This document shows positions 17,107-26,125 of a stretch of 64,000 nt of DNA, in pieces. The stretch comes from CAYTGM01 sp964437365 (GTDB taxonomy: Bacteria > Sumerlaeota > Sumerlaeia > SLMS01). The stretch is from NCBI GenBank assembly GCA_964437365.1, contig CAYTGM010000026.1, forward strand, positions 10,673 to 74,672. Direction: 5' to 3'. Each line of letters starts with the position of its first letter. Positions within the stretch are counted from its first letter, which is position 1. Made by a program: the position numbers and the translations under genes. The notes beneath the pieces are model-generated. The model did no database searches. It was not told where the DNA came from and worked only from the letters and a program-made list of their open reading frames with translations.

Positions 17107-19365
17107 ATGTCTAATAAGACAAACTATGAGGCCATCGAAGGCCTCAACTTTACAGAACATGTGATCACGACAGATTTTGGTCATGGAAAAGTTCTCGAAA
17201 TGAGAACAGGAAAACTGGCTAAGCAGGCAAACGCCACTGTCCTGGCGAAAGTTGGAGACACAGTGGTCCTTGTTGCTGTTGTTGGCGCTGAGTCAGGCGA
17301 AGATCGTGGTTTCTTCCCACTCATGGTTGACTACCGCGAGAAGTTCTATGCGGGTGGTCGTATACCCGGAGGATTCTTCAAAAGAGAAGCTCGCCCATCT
17401 GATGGTGAAACCCTTCGTGCGCGTATTATCGACCGTACCCTTCGTCCGCTTTTCCCTAAGGGGTATAAGAATGAGGTGCAGGTCTATGTAACGATTCTTG
17501 CCAGTGACAAGGATCATCCTGCAGAGCTCGTCGCCATGTGTGCCGCCAGTGCAGCGCTGCATATATCGAACATCCCCTTCATCAAGCCAATCGCCGGAGT
17601 TCGAATCGGATGTGTAGACAATGATCTCATCGTTAACCCGACTCGCGCTGAACAGGAAGAGAGCGATCTCGACCTCATCGTTGCTGGACATTCCGATGGT
17701 ATTAACATGGTTGAAAGCGGAGCGAAAGAACTTTCAGAAGATATGATCGTTGAAGCACTCCAGCTTGGTCATGACCAGATCAAATCAATCGTTGAAGCGA
17801 TCGAAACTCTGCGGAGCAAATGCGGTAAGCCCAAGATGGAGTTCGAAGAGAAAGAACTTCCTAAAGAACTCTTCGAAGATGTTGTTAAATTGATTCCTCC
17901 TCATATCAAAGAGATTCAGGAATCTCACGAAAAGAAAGCACGCGACCTTCGTGTACAAAAAGCTGTGGATGAAATTACCGAACAGCTGATCGAAAAGTAC
18001 CCTGAGCAGGAATCTGATATTAAAGAAGCTGTCCATCTACTGGATGAGAAAGCAATGCGTCGTAAGGTCATCAAGGATGGCGTTCGAGCTGACGGAAGAA
18101 AACCGACAGAAGTTCGTCCGATCTGGACAGAAACAGATGTCCTCCCTTCAGTGCACGGCTCCTCAGTCTTTACGCGTGGTCAGACACAGGCACTTGCCGT
18201 TGTCACCCTCGGAAGTGTTTCTGATAAGCAGATGATTGATGACATGACGGGTGTTACCTATAAGAACTTCCTGCTTCATTACAACTTCCCTTCTTACAGT
18301 GTTGGTGAATGCCGTATGCCACGCGGTCCAGGCCGTCGCGAGATCGGTCACGGTGCTCTCGCTGAGCGTGCACTTGCACCGATGGTTCCACCAATCGAAG
18401 AGTTTCCCTATACAATCAGAAGCGTTGTCGAGATTCTCGAATCGAATGGTTCCTCCTCCATGGCGACTGTGTGCAGTACATCAATGGCAATGATGGATGC
18501 TGGTGTACCTCTTCCACGCCCTGTTGCCGGTATTGCGATGGGTCTTATTACTGATGATTCCGGTGGGCTCGAGATTCTAACGGATATCCAGGGGATTGAA
18601 GATCACGTTGGTGATATGGACTTCAAGGTCGCTGGGACGTCGGATGGTATCACCGCTCTTCAGATGGATATCAAGATCGAGGGAATCACACGAGAGGTTC
18701 TCGAACGTGCTCTTGAGCAGGCTAAGGCCGCTCGCGAATATATACTTGGCAAGATGGCTGAAACTATTACGCAAGGTCGTCAGGAAATGAAGGATCATGT
18801 ACCAAGAGTAGAAGTGATTCCTCTTCCTCAGGACAAGATCGCTCTTGTTATTGGACCTGGCGGAAAGAACATCAAGAACATCGTTGAAGTCTCTGGTGCG
18901 AAGGTTGACATCGAAGATGATGGAAACTGTTTCATTACCTCTGAAGACAAAGAGTCTGCGCAGAAGGCACATGACCTTGTCATGGGCTATATACGTGAAA
19001 TCAAGCCAGGTGAAATCATCACGGGTCCGGTTGTTCGTATCACCGAGCATGGTGCCATCGTACAGCTGACTCCAAATAAAGATGGTATGGTTCATATCAG
19101 TGAGCTTGAGCATCGTCGCGTTGGAACTGTTGATGAGGTTCTTTCAGAAGGTGAAGAAGTTACCGTTAAAGTTCTGGAAGTCGATAAGGACCGTGGTCGT
19201 ATCCGTCTGAGCCGTAAAGCACTGATCGAGAAACCAGAGGGTGCAGAAGATGAAAAACGTGAGCGTGGAGACGGTGGTGACCGCGAGAGCCGTCCACCAA
19301 GAAGAGATAACCGTGATCGTGATCGCAAAGGAAGAAAGCCGCGTCCACCACGTCGTTCGTCCTGA
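17107..19365 (+). CDS. pnp: Polyribonucleotide nucleotidyltransferase (PNPase)
   Basis: A 3'-5' phosphorolytic exoribonuclease of mRNA decay. I start it at ATG 17107, behind AGGAGA at about 17092, giving 752 residues; the frame is open back to 16987. Order: first RNase PH domain (about 10-145), helical linker, second RNase PH domain (about 320-545), KH domain with G-P-G-G-K-N-I-K (about 555-615), S1 domain with I-T-G-P-V-V-R-I and G-M-V-H-I-S-E-L (about 620-695), then a basic tail rich in R, D, G and P. The tail resembles RNA-binding extensions seen in some PNPases. Confidence 0.98.
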   Translation: MSNKTNYEAIEGLNFTEHVITTDFGHGKVLEMRTGKLAKQANATVLAKVGDTVVLVAVVGAESGEDRGFFPLMVDYREKFYAGGRIPGGFFKREARPSDGETLRARIIDRTLRPLFPKGYKNEVQVYVTILASDKDHPAELVAMCAASAALHISNIPFIKPIAGVRIGCVDNDLIVNPTRAEQEESDLDLIVAGHSDGINMVESGAKELSEDMIVEALQLGHDQIKSIVEAIETLRSKCGKPKMEFEEKELPKELFEDVVKLIPPHIKEIQESHEKKARDLRVQKAVDEITEQLIEKYPEQESDIKEAVHLLDEKAMRRKVIKDGVRADGRKPTEVRPIWTETDVLPSVHGSSVFTRGQTQALAVVTLGSVSDKQMIDDMTGVTYKNFLLHYNFPSYSVGECRMPRGPGRREIGHGALAERALAPMVPPIEEFPYTIRSVVEILESNGSSSMATVCSTSMAMMDAGVPLPRPVAGIAMGLITDDSGGLEILTDIQGIEDHVGDMDFKVAGTSDGITALQMDIKIEGITREVLERALEQAKAAREYILGKMAETITQGRQEMKDHVPRVEVIPLPQDKIALVIGPGGKNIKNIVEVSGAKVDIEDDGNCFITSEDKESAQKAHDLVMGYIREIKPGEIITGPVVRITEHGAIVQLTPNKDGMVHISELEHRRVGTVDEVLSEGEEVTVKVLEVDKDRGRIRLSRKALIEKPEGAEDEKRERGDGGDRESRPPRRDNRDRDRKGRKPRPPRRSS

Positions 19366-19392
19366 TTAAAGCACCACCAGTAGAACTCATGA

Positions 19393-19428
19393 AGCGCCTT
19401 GTATTTCGTACAAGGCGCTTTCTTTTTT
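19393..19428 (+). terminator. Rho-independent terminator after pnp
   Basis: Perfect 11-bp stem AGCGCCTTGTA (19393-19403) / TACAAGGCGCT (19409-19419), then a T-rich tract. Confidence 0.92.
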
Positions 19429-19492
19429 CCTCGACCATTCTCCCAGGCTCTGCTCTATATTTCATCAAGTAAACGCTAAGGAGTAAGCAAGG

Positions 19493-21154
19493 TTGCTAAG
19501 CACCCAAGGTCTTCTGGTTCCGCTTGTCGTAGGAATGCTGCTTTATTCGCATTCCTCTGCTCTTGATGAGTATGATGGTAATTTGAAGCCAGAAATACGC
19601 ACTGATCAGGAGGATATTAACTCCGGCGCTGTCAGTGTGAACGAGCTGTTCTATCGCGGTGCACATATTTTCAGCAATAATTTCACAGCGACCGACGGGT
19701 TTGGAGAGGCTCCCGATGGCCCTCGCAGATCATCTCAGGATCTTGCTGGTAATCAAATCACGCCATTTCTCAGGTTTAACGGACTTGATGCGCAAAGTTG
19801 CCTCGAATGTCACAACAGTCTCGGCATGCAGCGCGGCGAGTCGACCATGTCTATGCCACGCCAGTTAGGAATGGTTGGTGGATCTGGTGGAGTATCCGCG
19901 AATGTGCTTGTTTTTGAGGATGGACATGATCTGGAAAACGGACGTGTTCGTAACCCTCCTCATGTGTTTGGTCTAGGATATATACAAAGACTCGCTGATG
20001 AAATGACGGAAGACCTGCTCACAATCCAGGAGCTGGCGCTAAGAGAAGCTGTTCAGCTTGGTGAAGAACAGAGGGTGGAGCTTGTTTCCAAAGGGGTCCA
20101 TTTCGGATACCTGAATGCTTCGCCGATTGGCGCTGTCGATACATCAGAGTTTGATGGAATTAGCATTGATCTGGTAGTGCGTCCTTTTCAGCACAAGGGG
20201 GTCGCCTCTTCGCTCAGAAACTTTGTCTCTGGAGCCATGAATTTTCACTTCAGCGTGCAACCTGAAGAACTCATCAAGCGACATCTTATTCCCAATGATA
20301 ATCCTAACGGAACCCTTCAGAACGATCCGGAGATCGAAATCGCTGACGGGGATGTCAGTGCGGTCGCCGCCTTCGTTGCAGCTCTTCGTCCGCCTGTAGA
20401 AGATTCTTCGGGACTCGAACCCGAGTTGGTGGAAGAAGGGAGAGATCTATTTACCGCAATCGGTTGCGCGGAATGCCATGTCCCCAGCATGACAATCAGA
20501 GATTCAAGAGTGACGATTATAGATCCTGATGTGATTGAGGAACAGGAAGAACTTCTGGATAGAGACTCCAGGTATATCTCTCTGAAAGAGAAAATTCGCA
20601 GCACTTCACATTTGAGTATATCAGCCAAAGAGGTTGATAGTCGCTTGCTTCCTTCTCGACTTTCCCATGAAGCGAAGCAGATCGCCGACGAAACAGGAAG
20701 ACTTCGGGGACTGACTTTCGATCTCAGTGATGAGTATCTTCCGGATGAAGCATTGCCCAGACTGCGGCCTGAAGAAGATGGAACAGTTAAGGTTCCTCTA
20801 TACAGTGATCTGAGACGCCACAAGATGGGTCAGGATCTGTCGGATCCAATAGCCCAGGAAACTGAAATCCAGTCTATACTGATTCCTCCCGATGAGTTTC
20901 TTACACGCCCTTTGTGGGGAGTTGCAGATACGGGCCCCTGGATGCATGATGGTCGTGCAACGACACTCAGGCAAGCTATCCTGATGCATTCTGGTGATGG
21001 CAGCGAAGCGAATGAGAGTATAGAGAGTTATAATTCCCTGACAAAAAGTGAACAGAGTGCGCTTGTTGAATTCCTGCGCTCTTTGAGAACTCCACCCATG
21101 AATCACGAGATGGAGCCGGGAATCGTTCATCGATCTGGAATGGTCTTTCGCTAG
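19493..21154 (+). CDS. Exported dihaem oxidoreductase-like protein (DHOR/DUF1111 family)
   Basis: 553 residues starting at TTG 19493 with AAGGAG nine bases before it; the N-terminus is a signal peptide ending near H-S-S-A-L-D. Two c-type haem sites are visible: C103-L-E-C-H107 and C325-A-E-C-H329. The C-terminal P-L-W-G-V-A-D-T-G-P-W-M-H-D-G-R-A-T-T-L segment is typical of the DHOR group related to dihaem cytochrome c peroxidase. It should act in the periplasm in electron transfer; the substrate is unknown. It is flanked by the pnp terminator and a convergent glycosyltransferase only 8 bases away. Confidence 0.85.
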   Translation: MLSTQGLLVPLVVGMLLYSHSSALDEYDGNLKPEIRTDQEDINSGAVSVNELFYRGAHIFSNNFTATDGFGEAPDGPRRSSQDLAGNQITPFLRFNGLDAQSCLECHNSLGMQRGESTMSMPRQLGMVGGSGGVSANVLVFEDGHDLENGRVRNPPHVFGLGYIQRLADEMTEDLLTIQELALREAVQLGEEQRVELVSKGVHFGYLNASPIGAVDTSEFDGISIDLVVRPFQHKGVASSLRNFVSGAMNFHFSVQPEELIKRHLIPNDNPNGTLQNDPEIEIADGDVSAVAAFVAALRPPVEDSSGLEPELVEEGRDLFTAIGCAECHVPSMTIRDSRVTIIDPDVIEEQEELLDRDSRYISLKEKIRSTSHLSISAKEVDSRLLPSRLSHEAKQIADETGRLRGLTFDLSDEYLPDEALPRLRPEEDGTVKVPLYSDLRRHKMGQDLSDPIAQETEIQSILIPPDEFLTRPLWGVADTGPWMHDGRATTLRQAILMHSGDGSEANESIESYNSLTKSEQSALVEFLRSLRTPPMNHEMEPGIVHRSGMVFR

Positions 21155-21162
21155 AAAGGCTT

Positions 21163-22281
21163 TCAAGCCTTCGGCAAAATGAGCTCTCGACGCGGCGGGG
21201 GAAGGCTCCCTTTTACAGCGCGGACGAGAGCATCTTCGAGGTGCAGTGCTGTTCTTTTCCAGGTAAAAGAAGCGGCGTGCTTGATACCTCGACGTATATT
21301 TTCTTCTCTTTGCTGATCATCATTGATGAGTTTATTGAGGGAGCGGTCGAAGCTTTCTGGATAATCCGGGTCGAATGTGAAAGCGCACTTCCAGGCAATT
21401 TCTTTCATCGGCGACCGGTTCGCTATGAGGACAGGAGTTCCAACTTTCAAAGCTTCAAGGATGGGAAGTCCAAAGCCTTCAGCAACGCTCGGGAAGATAA
21501 GTCCATCAGCATTTTTGTATAATGCCGCCATCGACTCGTCTGATATACGGGGCAGAGTGATAATTCGGTCTGATATTCCATACTGTTCAGCTAGACGGTG
21601 AACGCGTTCCCGCTCTTTACCAGTACCCGCACAAACAAGGGGCATGTCTATCTCCGTCATACGGGAGAGACGCCAGAATAAGAAATCCCAGTTTTTGTGA
21701 GGTTTGAAAATCCCAACAGATAAGAGATATTTCTTATCTTTGATTACCGGCGGGAGTGGGTGGGTGATCTCCATGTCCTCCTGGATAATCCCAGGACCTA
21801 AACGGGTACACAAGACCCGATCCGGGCGAAAGTAGTAGAGCGTCTGCAGTTGAACTTTGACGTGTCGGCTTGTTGTAAGCACATACTTTGCCTTTTGCCT
21901 GAGCCCAATCAGATAAAGACGGTTGTATATTCCTGTTCCGCGCTGGGTTGGATGCGTGATATGCAGGACATCCTGTATATGGCATATGACAGGAAGCCCC
22001 GTTCTCAGGCAGGTCGCATAATGAGGGGAGTACCAGGCGTGAACTTTACGGGGGAAGCGGGGCGGTACAATCGCCGCTTTTAGGGAGTAGACCTTTGGAG
22101 TCCAATTGACAATTTCTGCTTTGAGATCAGAGGGAATCGACTCTTGAAGAACATCCCTCGAACCACAGAGGATAATTTCAAACGGGGGAGGGGATGCAGC
22201 CCACTCCTGAAGCAGGCCCGAAAGGACTACACCTATTCCGCTGTGGCGGATCATGCGCGCATCTACGGCAACTCTAAACAA
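21163..22281 (-). CDS. Group-1 (GT4) glycosyltransferase
   Basis: 372 residues, GT-B fold. The N-terminal A-V-D-A-R-M-I-R-H-S-G-I-G-V is typical of mannosyltransferase-like GT4 enzymes. L-L-S-V-G-I-F-K-P-H-K-N opens the C-terminal domain and S-V-A-E-G-F-G-L-P-I-L-E-A-L is the E-x7-E nucleotide-sugar site. Probably adds a sugar to a surface polysaccharide or lipooligosaccharide. It is the last gene of the run upp-lpxA-GT2-GT4, 34 bases after the GT2 gene. Confidence 0.9.
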   Translation of the reverse strand: MFRVAVDARMIRHSGIGVVLSGLLQEWAASPPPFEIILCGSRDVLQESIPSDLKAEIVNWTPKVYSLKAAIVPPRFPRKVHAWYSPHYATCLRTGLPVICHIQDVLHITHPTQRGTGIYNRLYLIGLRQKAKYVLTTSRHVKVQLQTLYYFRPDRVLCTRLGPGIIQEDMEITHPLPPVIKDKKYLLSVGIFKPHKNWDFLFWRLSRMTEIDMPLVCAGTGKERERVHRLAEQYGISDRIITLPRISDESMAALYKNADGLIFPSVAEGFGLPILEALKVGTPVLIANRSPMKEIAWKCAFTFDPDYPESFDRSLNKLINDDQQREENIRRGIKHAASFTWKRTALHLEDALVRAVKGSLPPPRRELILPKA

Positions 22282-22315
22282 TTGTTTTGATCTTCCTCAA
22301 AATGGTTTCGTCGAT

Positions 22316-23305
22316 TTACTTTGGAGGCGGATCATGGAATAAATCTGGGTTGCGAGAATTGATGATGGCGATCAGACGATCAACAGATTTTATACGCTCT
22401 TTATACTGATCCTTCTTAGCTGGTCGTATATAGCCCAGTACCATATAGATAGGACGTCTCAACTGCATATCCCTCAACATCATCCTGAAGATACGATCTC
22501 TTTTTGAGCCGTTGAACTGTCGGTTTGTATAATGCACGATGCTGCGATAAACACGCCGGAAAAAGAACTCGGGCTTTTTTCCCACCGATCCCATTTGACG
22601 ATGTGAAATTTTCAGAGACGGGATATGCACAATACGGTAACCAGACCGACGAATACGATGGCACCAGTCCGTATCCTCACAGTATATGAAAAAGCTGGCT
22701 TCCAGATCGCCTACCTGTTCATAGACTGCTCTGGGAACCATCAGGCAGGAAGCCTGTACCCATCCACAACCATAGGGCTTACTGGAACCGATCAGTTTTA
22801 CACGGTAAGCAAACTTGCGCAGCTTCTCTATGAGAGGATAAAGTGCTGAGTGGAATCGGACGTAAGATAGGGGTGAGAGTTCTTCAAAAGCACTTTGCTG
22901 AGGCAGGCCATCATCGTGAAGAAGCTGACAGCCAACTCCCCCCACCTGTGGATGCTTTTCCATGAACTTGATCATTCCCTCAAAAGCACGCCCATTTGCA
23001 CGGGCATCGGGGTTAAAAAGAAGAAGGTAATCACCCGTTGCGGCATGGAGGCCCACATTGCAGCCAACGGCAAAGCCTTCGTTTTTCTCGTTTCTGATGA
23101 GTTTTACCCAAGGGTATTCTGATTCGATCAACTCTGGCGTTCCGTCGACAGAGCCGTTGTCCACGAGAATCATCTCCACGGGAAACTTGCAATTCTCCTT
23201 CGCCTCGCTCATCGCTTCGAGATACTCTATGATATCCTCTTTTTGATTCCAGCTAATCGTTACTACAGATAAGAGGGGAGGTTTTCGCTTCTTAAGTGCA
23301 GACAT
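22316..23305 (-). CDS. Family-2 glycosyltransferase, rhamnosyltransferase-like
   Basis: 329 residues from ATG 23305, chosen because it starts four bases after the lpxA stop; the frame is open further but overlaps lpxA. The GT-A core has L-S-V-V-T-I-S-W-N, L-V-D-N-G-S-V-D-G-T and, for the metal site, F-N-P-D-A-R. G-W-V-Q-A-S-C-L-M-V-P and F-F-I-Y-C-E-D-T-D-W-C-x-R are typical of WbbL-like rhamnosyltransferases. Position between lpxA and a GT4 gene suggests LPS or surface glycan assembly. Confidence 0.9.
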   Translation of the reverse strand: MSALKKRKPPLLSVVTISWNQKEDIIEYLEAMSEAKENCKFPVEMILVDNGSVDGTPELIESEYPWVKLIRNEKNEGFAVGCNVGLHAATGDYLLLFNPDARANGRAFEGMIKFMEKHPQVGGVGCQLLHDDGLPQQSAFEELSPLSYVRFHSALYPLIEKLRKFAYRVKLIGSSKPYGCGWVQASCLMVPRAVYEQVGDLEASFFIYCEDTDWCHRIRRSGYRIVHIPSLKISHRQMGSVGKKPEFFFRRVYRSIVHYTNRQFNGSKRDRIFRMMLRDMQLRRPIYMVLGYIRPAKKDQYKERIKSVDRLIAIINSRNPDLFHDPPPK

Positions 23306-23309
23306 GGTA

Positions 23310-24125
23310 TTAATCCTCAACTGATTCCTGTTGTGATCTTGGACCTCGTGAGAGTCCCCTTTTAGATTCTGCTGTACAGAAATCAATCAGAGCCTGAACT
23401 TCCTCAGGTATAGACATTCCACTATAATCTTCTTGCAATAGCTGAAGCCCTCTTTTCACTGAATGCCCTTCACGAAAAAGACGTTTATAGGCATTCTTGA
23501 GGTTGATCCTCTGTTCCGAGGAAAAACCTGCACGCCTCAAACCGACAGCATTAATTCCAATTACAGTACCGTAGTTCTTGAGGGTCATAAAGGGGGGAAC
23601 GTCTTTCGAAACAACGGCTCCACCTCCGACCATGCTGTATGAACCGATCCTGACAAATTGATGTATAGCGACATGTCCGGATATAAATACATTGTTTTCT
23701 ACGTGAATATGACCTGACAGTCCTGCGTAGTTTACAAGAACACAATTGTTTCCAATGGCGCAGTCATGGGCTACGTGAGCATAGGCCATAACAAAATTAC
23801 TGTCACCGACGACAGTGTTACTTCCCTCGTGTAGACCACGGTGTACGCTGGAGAACTCACGGAAATGGTTTCCATTTCCAATGACCGTACCAGATTTCGT
23901 TTCGGGATTGAAGCCAAGGTACTGAGGGTCGTGGCCGACCACTGAATGATAGTGAAAGGTATTCTCAGATCCGATTCGCGTTCTGGTTCCGATGATAGCG
24001 CCATTCATAAAGATATTATTCGGACCAATTTCGCAATGAGGTCCGATGACACAGCCCGGCCCGATATGATTGGATTTATCTACCTTTGCAGAAGGATCGA
24101 TCGTTGCTGATGGGTGTATAGCCAT
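23310..24125 (-). CDS. lpxA: UDP-N-acetylglucosamine O-acyltransferase
   Basis: First enzyme of lipid A synthesis, transferring a 3-hydroxyacyl chain from ACP to UDP-GlcNAc in the cytosol. 271 residues. A left-handed beta-helix of hexapeptide repeats (I-G-P-G-C-V, I-G-P-H-C-E and so on) precedes a helical C-terminus. The catalytic His lies in A-Y-A-H-V-A-H-D-C. Its presence shows the organism makes a lipid A outer membrane. It is 39 bases downstream of upp, without lpxD or fabZ nearby. Confidence 0.95.
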   Translation of the reverse strand: MAIHPSATIDPSAKVDKSNHIGPGCVIGPHCEIGPNNIFMNGAIIGTRTRIGSENTFHYHSVVGHDPQYLGFNPETKSGTVIGNGNHFREFSSVHRGLHEGSNTVVGDSNFVMAYAHVAHDCAIGNNCVLVNYAGLSGHIHVENNVFISGHVAIHQFVRIGSYSMVGGGAVVSKDVPPFMTLKNYGTVIGINAVGLRRAGFSSEQRINLKNAYKRLFREGHSVKRGLQLLQEDYSGMSIPEEVQALIDFCTAESKRGLSRGPRSQQESVED

Positions 24126-24164
24126 AGTTTCCTGTTCGAGTGATGATTCAGAGAGGTCTCTCGG

Positions 24165-24791
24165 TCATGCAGAACCAAACATCCTGTCACCGGCGTCTCC
24201 CAGACCAGGCAGGATATAGGCATTCTCGTTGAGTTTTTCATCCATTGCCGCCAGATAGACATGCACATCGGGATGTTTGCTTTCGACGATTTTCTTACCT
24301 TCAGGGCACCCGATCAGGCAAAGTGCGATGATCATAGCCGGGTTGCTTCGTTTTACATATTCTATCGCGGCGCACAGGCTGCCTGCGGTTGCCAGCATCG
24401 GATCAACAAGGATAACCGTCGAGTTTGACAGGTCTTCTGGTACATTGGTGTAATAGGTTTCAGGGACTTTCGTTTCTTCGTTTCTTCTCAAGCCGATGTG
24501 TGCAACCCTGGCTTTGGGCAAAAGGTCCAGCATTCCGGTCATCATTCCAAGGCCGGCTCGGAGGATAGGGGCGATCACAAGGTCCTGATGCTCGAGGGTG
24601 TCGCCCTCTGTTTCGCACAACGGAGTCGTCACTTTACATCTTCTTGTTTGTAATTCCCGGGTGGCTTCGTAGGAAAGGAGCAGGGTTATTTCTGAGACGA
24701 GCTCCCTGAACTCTTTCATACGTGTCTCTTTGTCCCGCATCATGGTCATTTTGTGGGCGATTAGTGGGTGAGATACGATGGTAAACGGCAC
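24165..24791 (-). CDS. upp: Uracil phosphoribosyltransferase
   Basis: Pyrimidine salvage: uracil + PRPP to UMP. The GTG at 24791 gives 208 residues, the standard length, beginning at the family's usual H-P-L-I-x-H-K region; the frame is open to 24857 without family support. The PRPP loop reads V-D-P-M-L-A-T-A-G-S, with Ala where Gly is usual. The C-terminus G-L-G-D-A-G-D-R-M-F-G is canonical. First gene of the minus-strand run and divergent from the DUF58 gene. Confidence 0.95.
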   Translation of the reverse strand: MPFTIVSHPLIAHKMTMMRDKETRMKEFRELVSEITLLLSYEATRELQTRRCKVTTPLCETEGDTLEHQDLVIAPILRAGLGMMTGMLDLLPKARVAHIGLRRNEETKVPETYYTNVPEDLSNSTVILVDPMLATAGSLCAAIEYVKRSNPAMIIALCLIGCPEGKKIVESKHPDVHVYLAAMDEKLNENAYILPGLGDAGDRMFGSA

Positions 24792-24952
24792 GGATGATCT
24801 CTTTCTTGATGGTCTGCTGGGAGAAAGGTGACGATTATTAATTGGGTGAGCAAGCACTATCAGACTCGCTTTTTATCTGAAAGACAAGCAATGCTTCACA
24901 TAGCCATCCTCTTGTCTTGCGATCAGGTATCGTTTTTGAAACCCTCCTTTCC

Positions 24953-26125
24953 ATGAACAGTGTGCGAAAAATCATCAAAAGCATGAAAGACTCGCTCTTC
25001 GGAGCGTTTCTAAGAAGACGCTTTTCTCTCTATTTGACAATCGAAGGGTGGTGCCTTGTTGGAACGATGTTGTTGATCGGTCTTGCCGCACTCAACACAG
25101 GGGCTCCTCTCCTTTATCTAATGTTCTCCATGCTTTGTTCGTTCTTTGTTCTTTCAGCCGTTCTTGCCACCCAATCATTGCGGAAGCTCCGGGTGACACG
25201 TTTAGCCCCGAAGGTCTGGCAGGCAGGTGTCCCAATGAGAGTCACACTGACTGTTCGAAATGGTAAGAGATTCATTTCAAGCTACAGTTTGAGGCTCGTT
25301 GACTACCTCTCATCGAAACAACGATTGGGTGCGGCTTTCTTTGATATTATTCCGCCCAAGAATCAGATTTCCAGGAAGGATTATGAATGCTTCTTTTCGC
25401 GAAGAGGTGCCCATAAGCTGGACCGTATTTCAGTCGCCACCCGTTTCCCGTTTGGTCTCATCGAAAGGACGCTTTCTTTCGACTATACCAATGAAGTTTT
25501 GATTCTCCCTCAGGTGATTCAGGTTGATAACCGGATGCAGTCTCTCAAGGCAGACCTGGGAGACTATGAATCGGTCAGCAAGGGAGCTGGCTCGGGACTC
25601 TATGGACTCAGGGAATATACTCCAGAGCATTCGGCCCGAGATATTCACTGGAAAGTGAGTGCAAGGCGAGGGAACTTGATCGTTCGTGAGTATGAAAAGG
25701 AAGAGCGGCGCCGTGCCACAGTGCTCCTGGATAATCGAAGTCCTGAACCGTCTATTGAAACTACTGAAGAGTTCGAGAAAGCGATTATCCTTACAGCCTC
25801 GATCATTGAATGGTTACTGGATGATCAGCATGAAGTAGAGCTCCGAACTGCAAGCGGTATGGTGGGGTTTGGCAGCGGGCTTCCTCACCTTGCAAGGTGC
25901 AGGAGGACTTTGGCCTCGATGAAAATGATTCGGAAAGAAGAGGCAGACGCTGCTTTTCTAAATGTTGATAGTCAGGAGACGGTCGTTCTGGAGATAGCCT
26001 ACAGTGGGGGAAGCTCTTTGTCAGGAAGTTTTCATCGAATCTCTATCCACGAATTCGAGAGAGAGCTTGAGGAGGCGTTGATGCGTGGTGTTCATCAGAG
26101 TGGCCAGTCGGAGGAGAGACGATGA
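24953..26125 (+). CDS. DUF58-family protein
   Basis: About 390 residues. Two N-terminal helices (W-C-L-V-G-T-M-L-L-I-G-L-A-A-L and an adjacent one) anchor it in the membrane, followed by a beta-rich region and the DUF58 core with G-L-R-E-Y-T-P-E-H-S-A-R-D-I-H-W-K and R-E-Y-E-K-E, and a vWA-like end. Such proteins sit next to transglutaminase and MoxR genes; function is unsettled. A TTG at 24917 is an alternative start; neither start has a good ribosome site. It overlaps the next gene by four bases (ATGA). Confidence 0.85.
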   Translation: MNSVRKIIKSMKDSLFGAFLRRRFSLYLTIEGWCLVGTMLLIGLAALNTGAPLLYLMFSMLCSFFVLSAVLATQSLRKLRVTRLAPKVWQAGVPMRVTLTVRNGKRFISSYSLRLVDYLSSKQRLGAAFFDIIPPKNQISRKDYECFFSRRGAHKLDRISVATRFPFGLIERTLSFDYTNEVLILPQVIQVDNRMQSLKADLGDYESVSKGAGSGLYGLREYTPEHSARDIHWKVSARRGNLIVREYEKEERRRATVLLDNRSPEPSIETTEEFEKAIILTASIIEWLLDDQHEVELRTASGMVGFGSGLPHLARCRRTLASMKMIRKEEADAAFLNVDSQETVVLEIAYSGGSSLSGSFHRISIHEFERELEEALMRGVHQSGQSEERR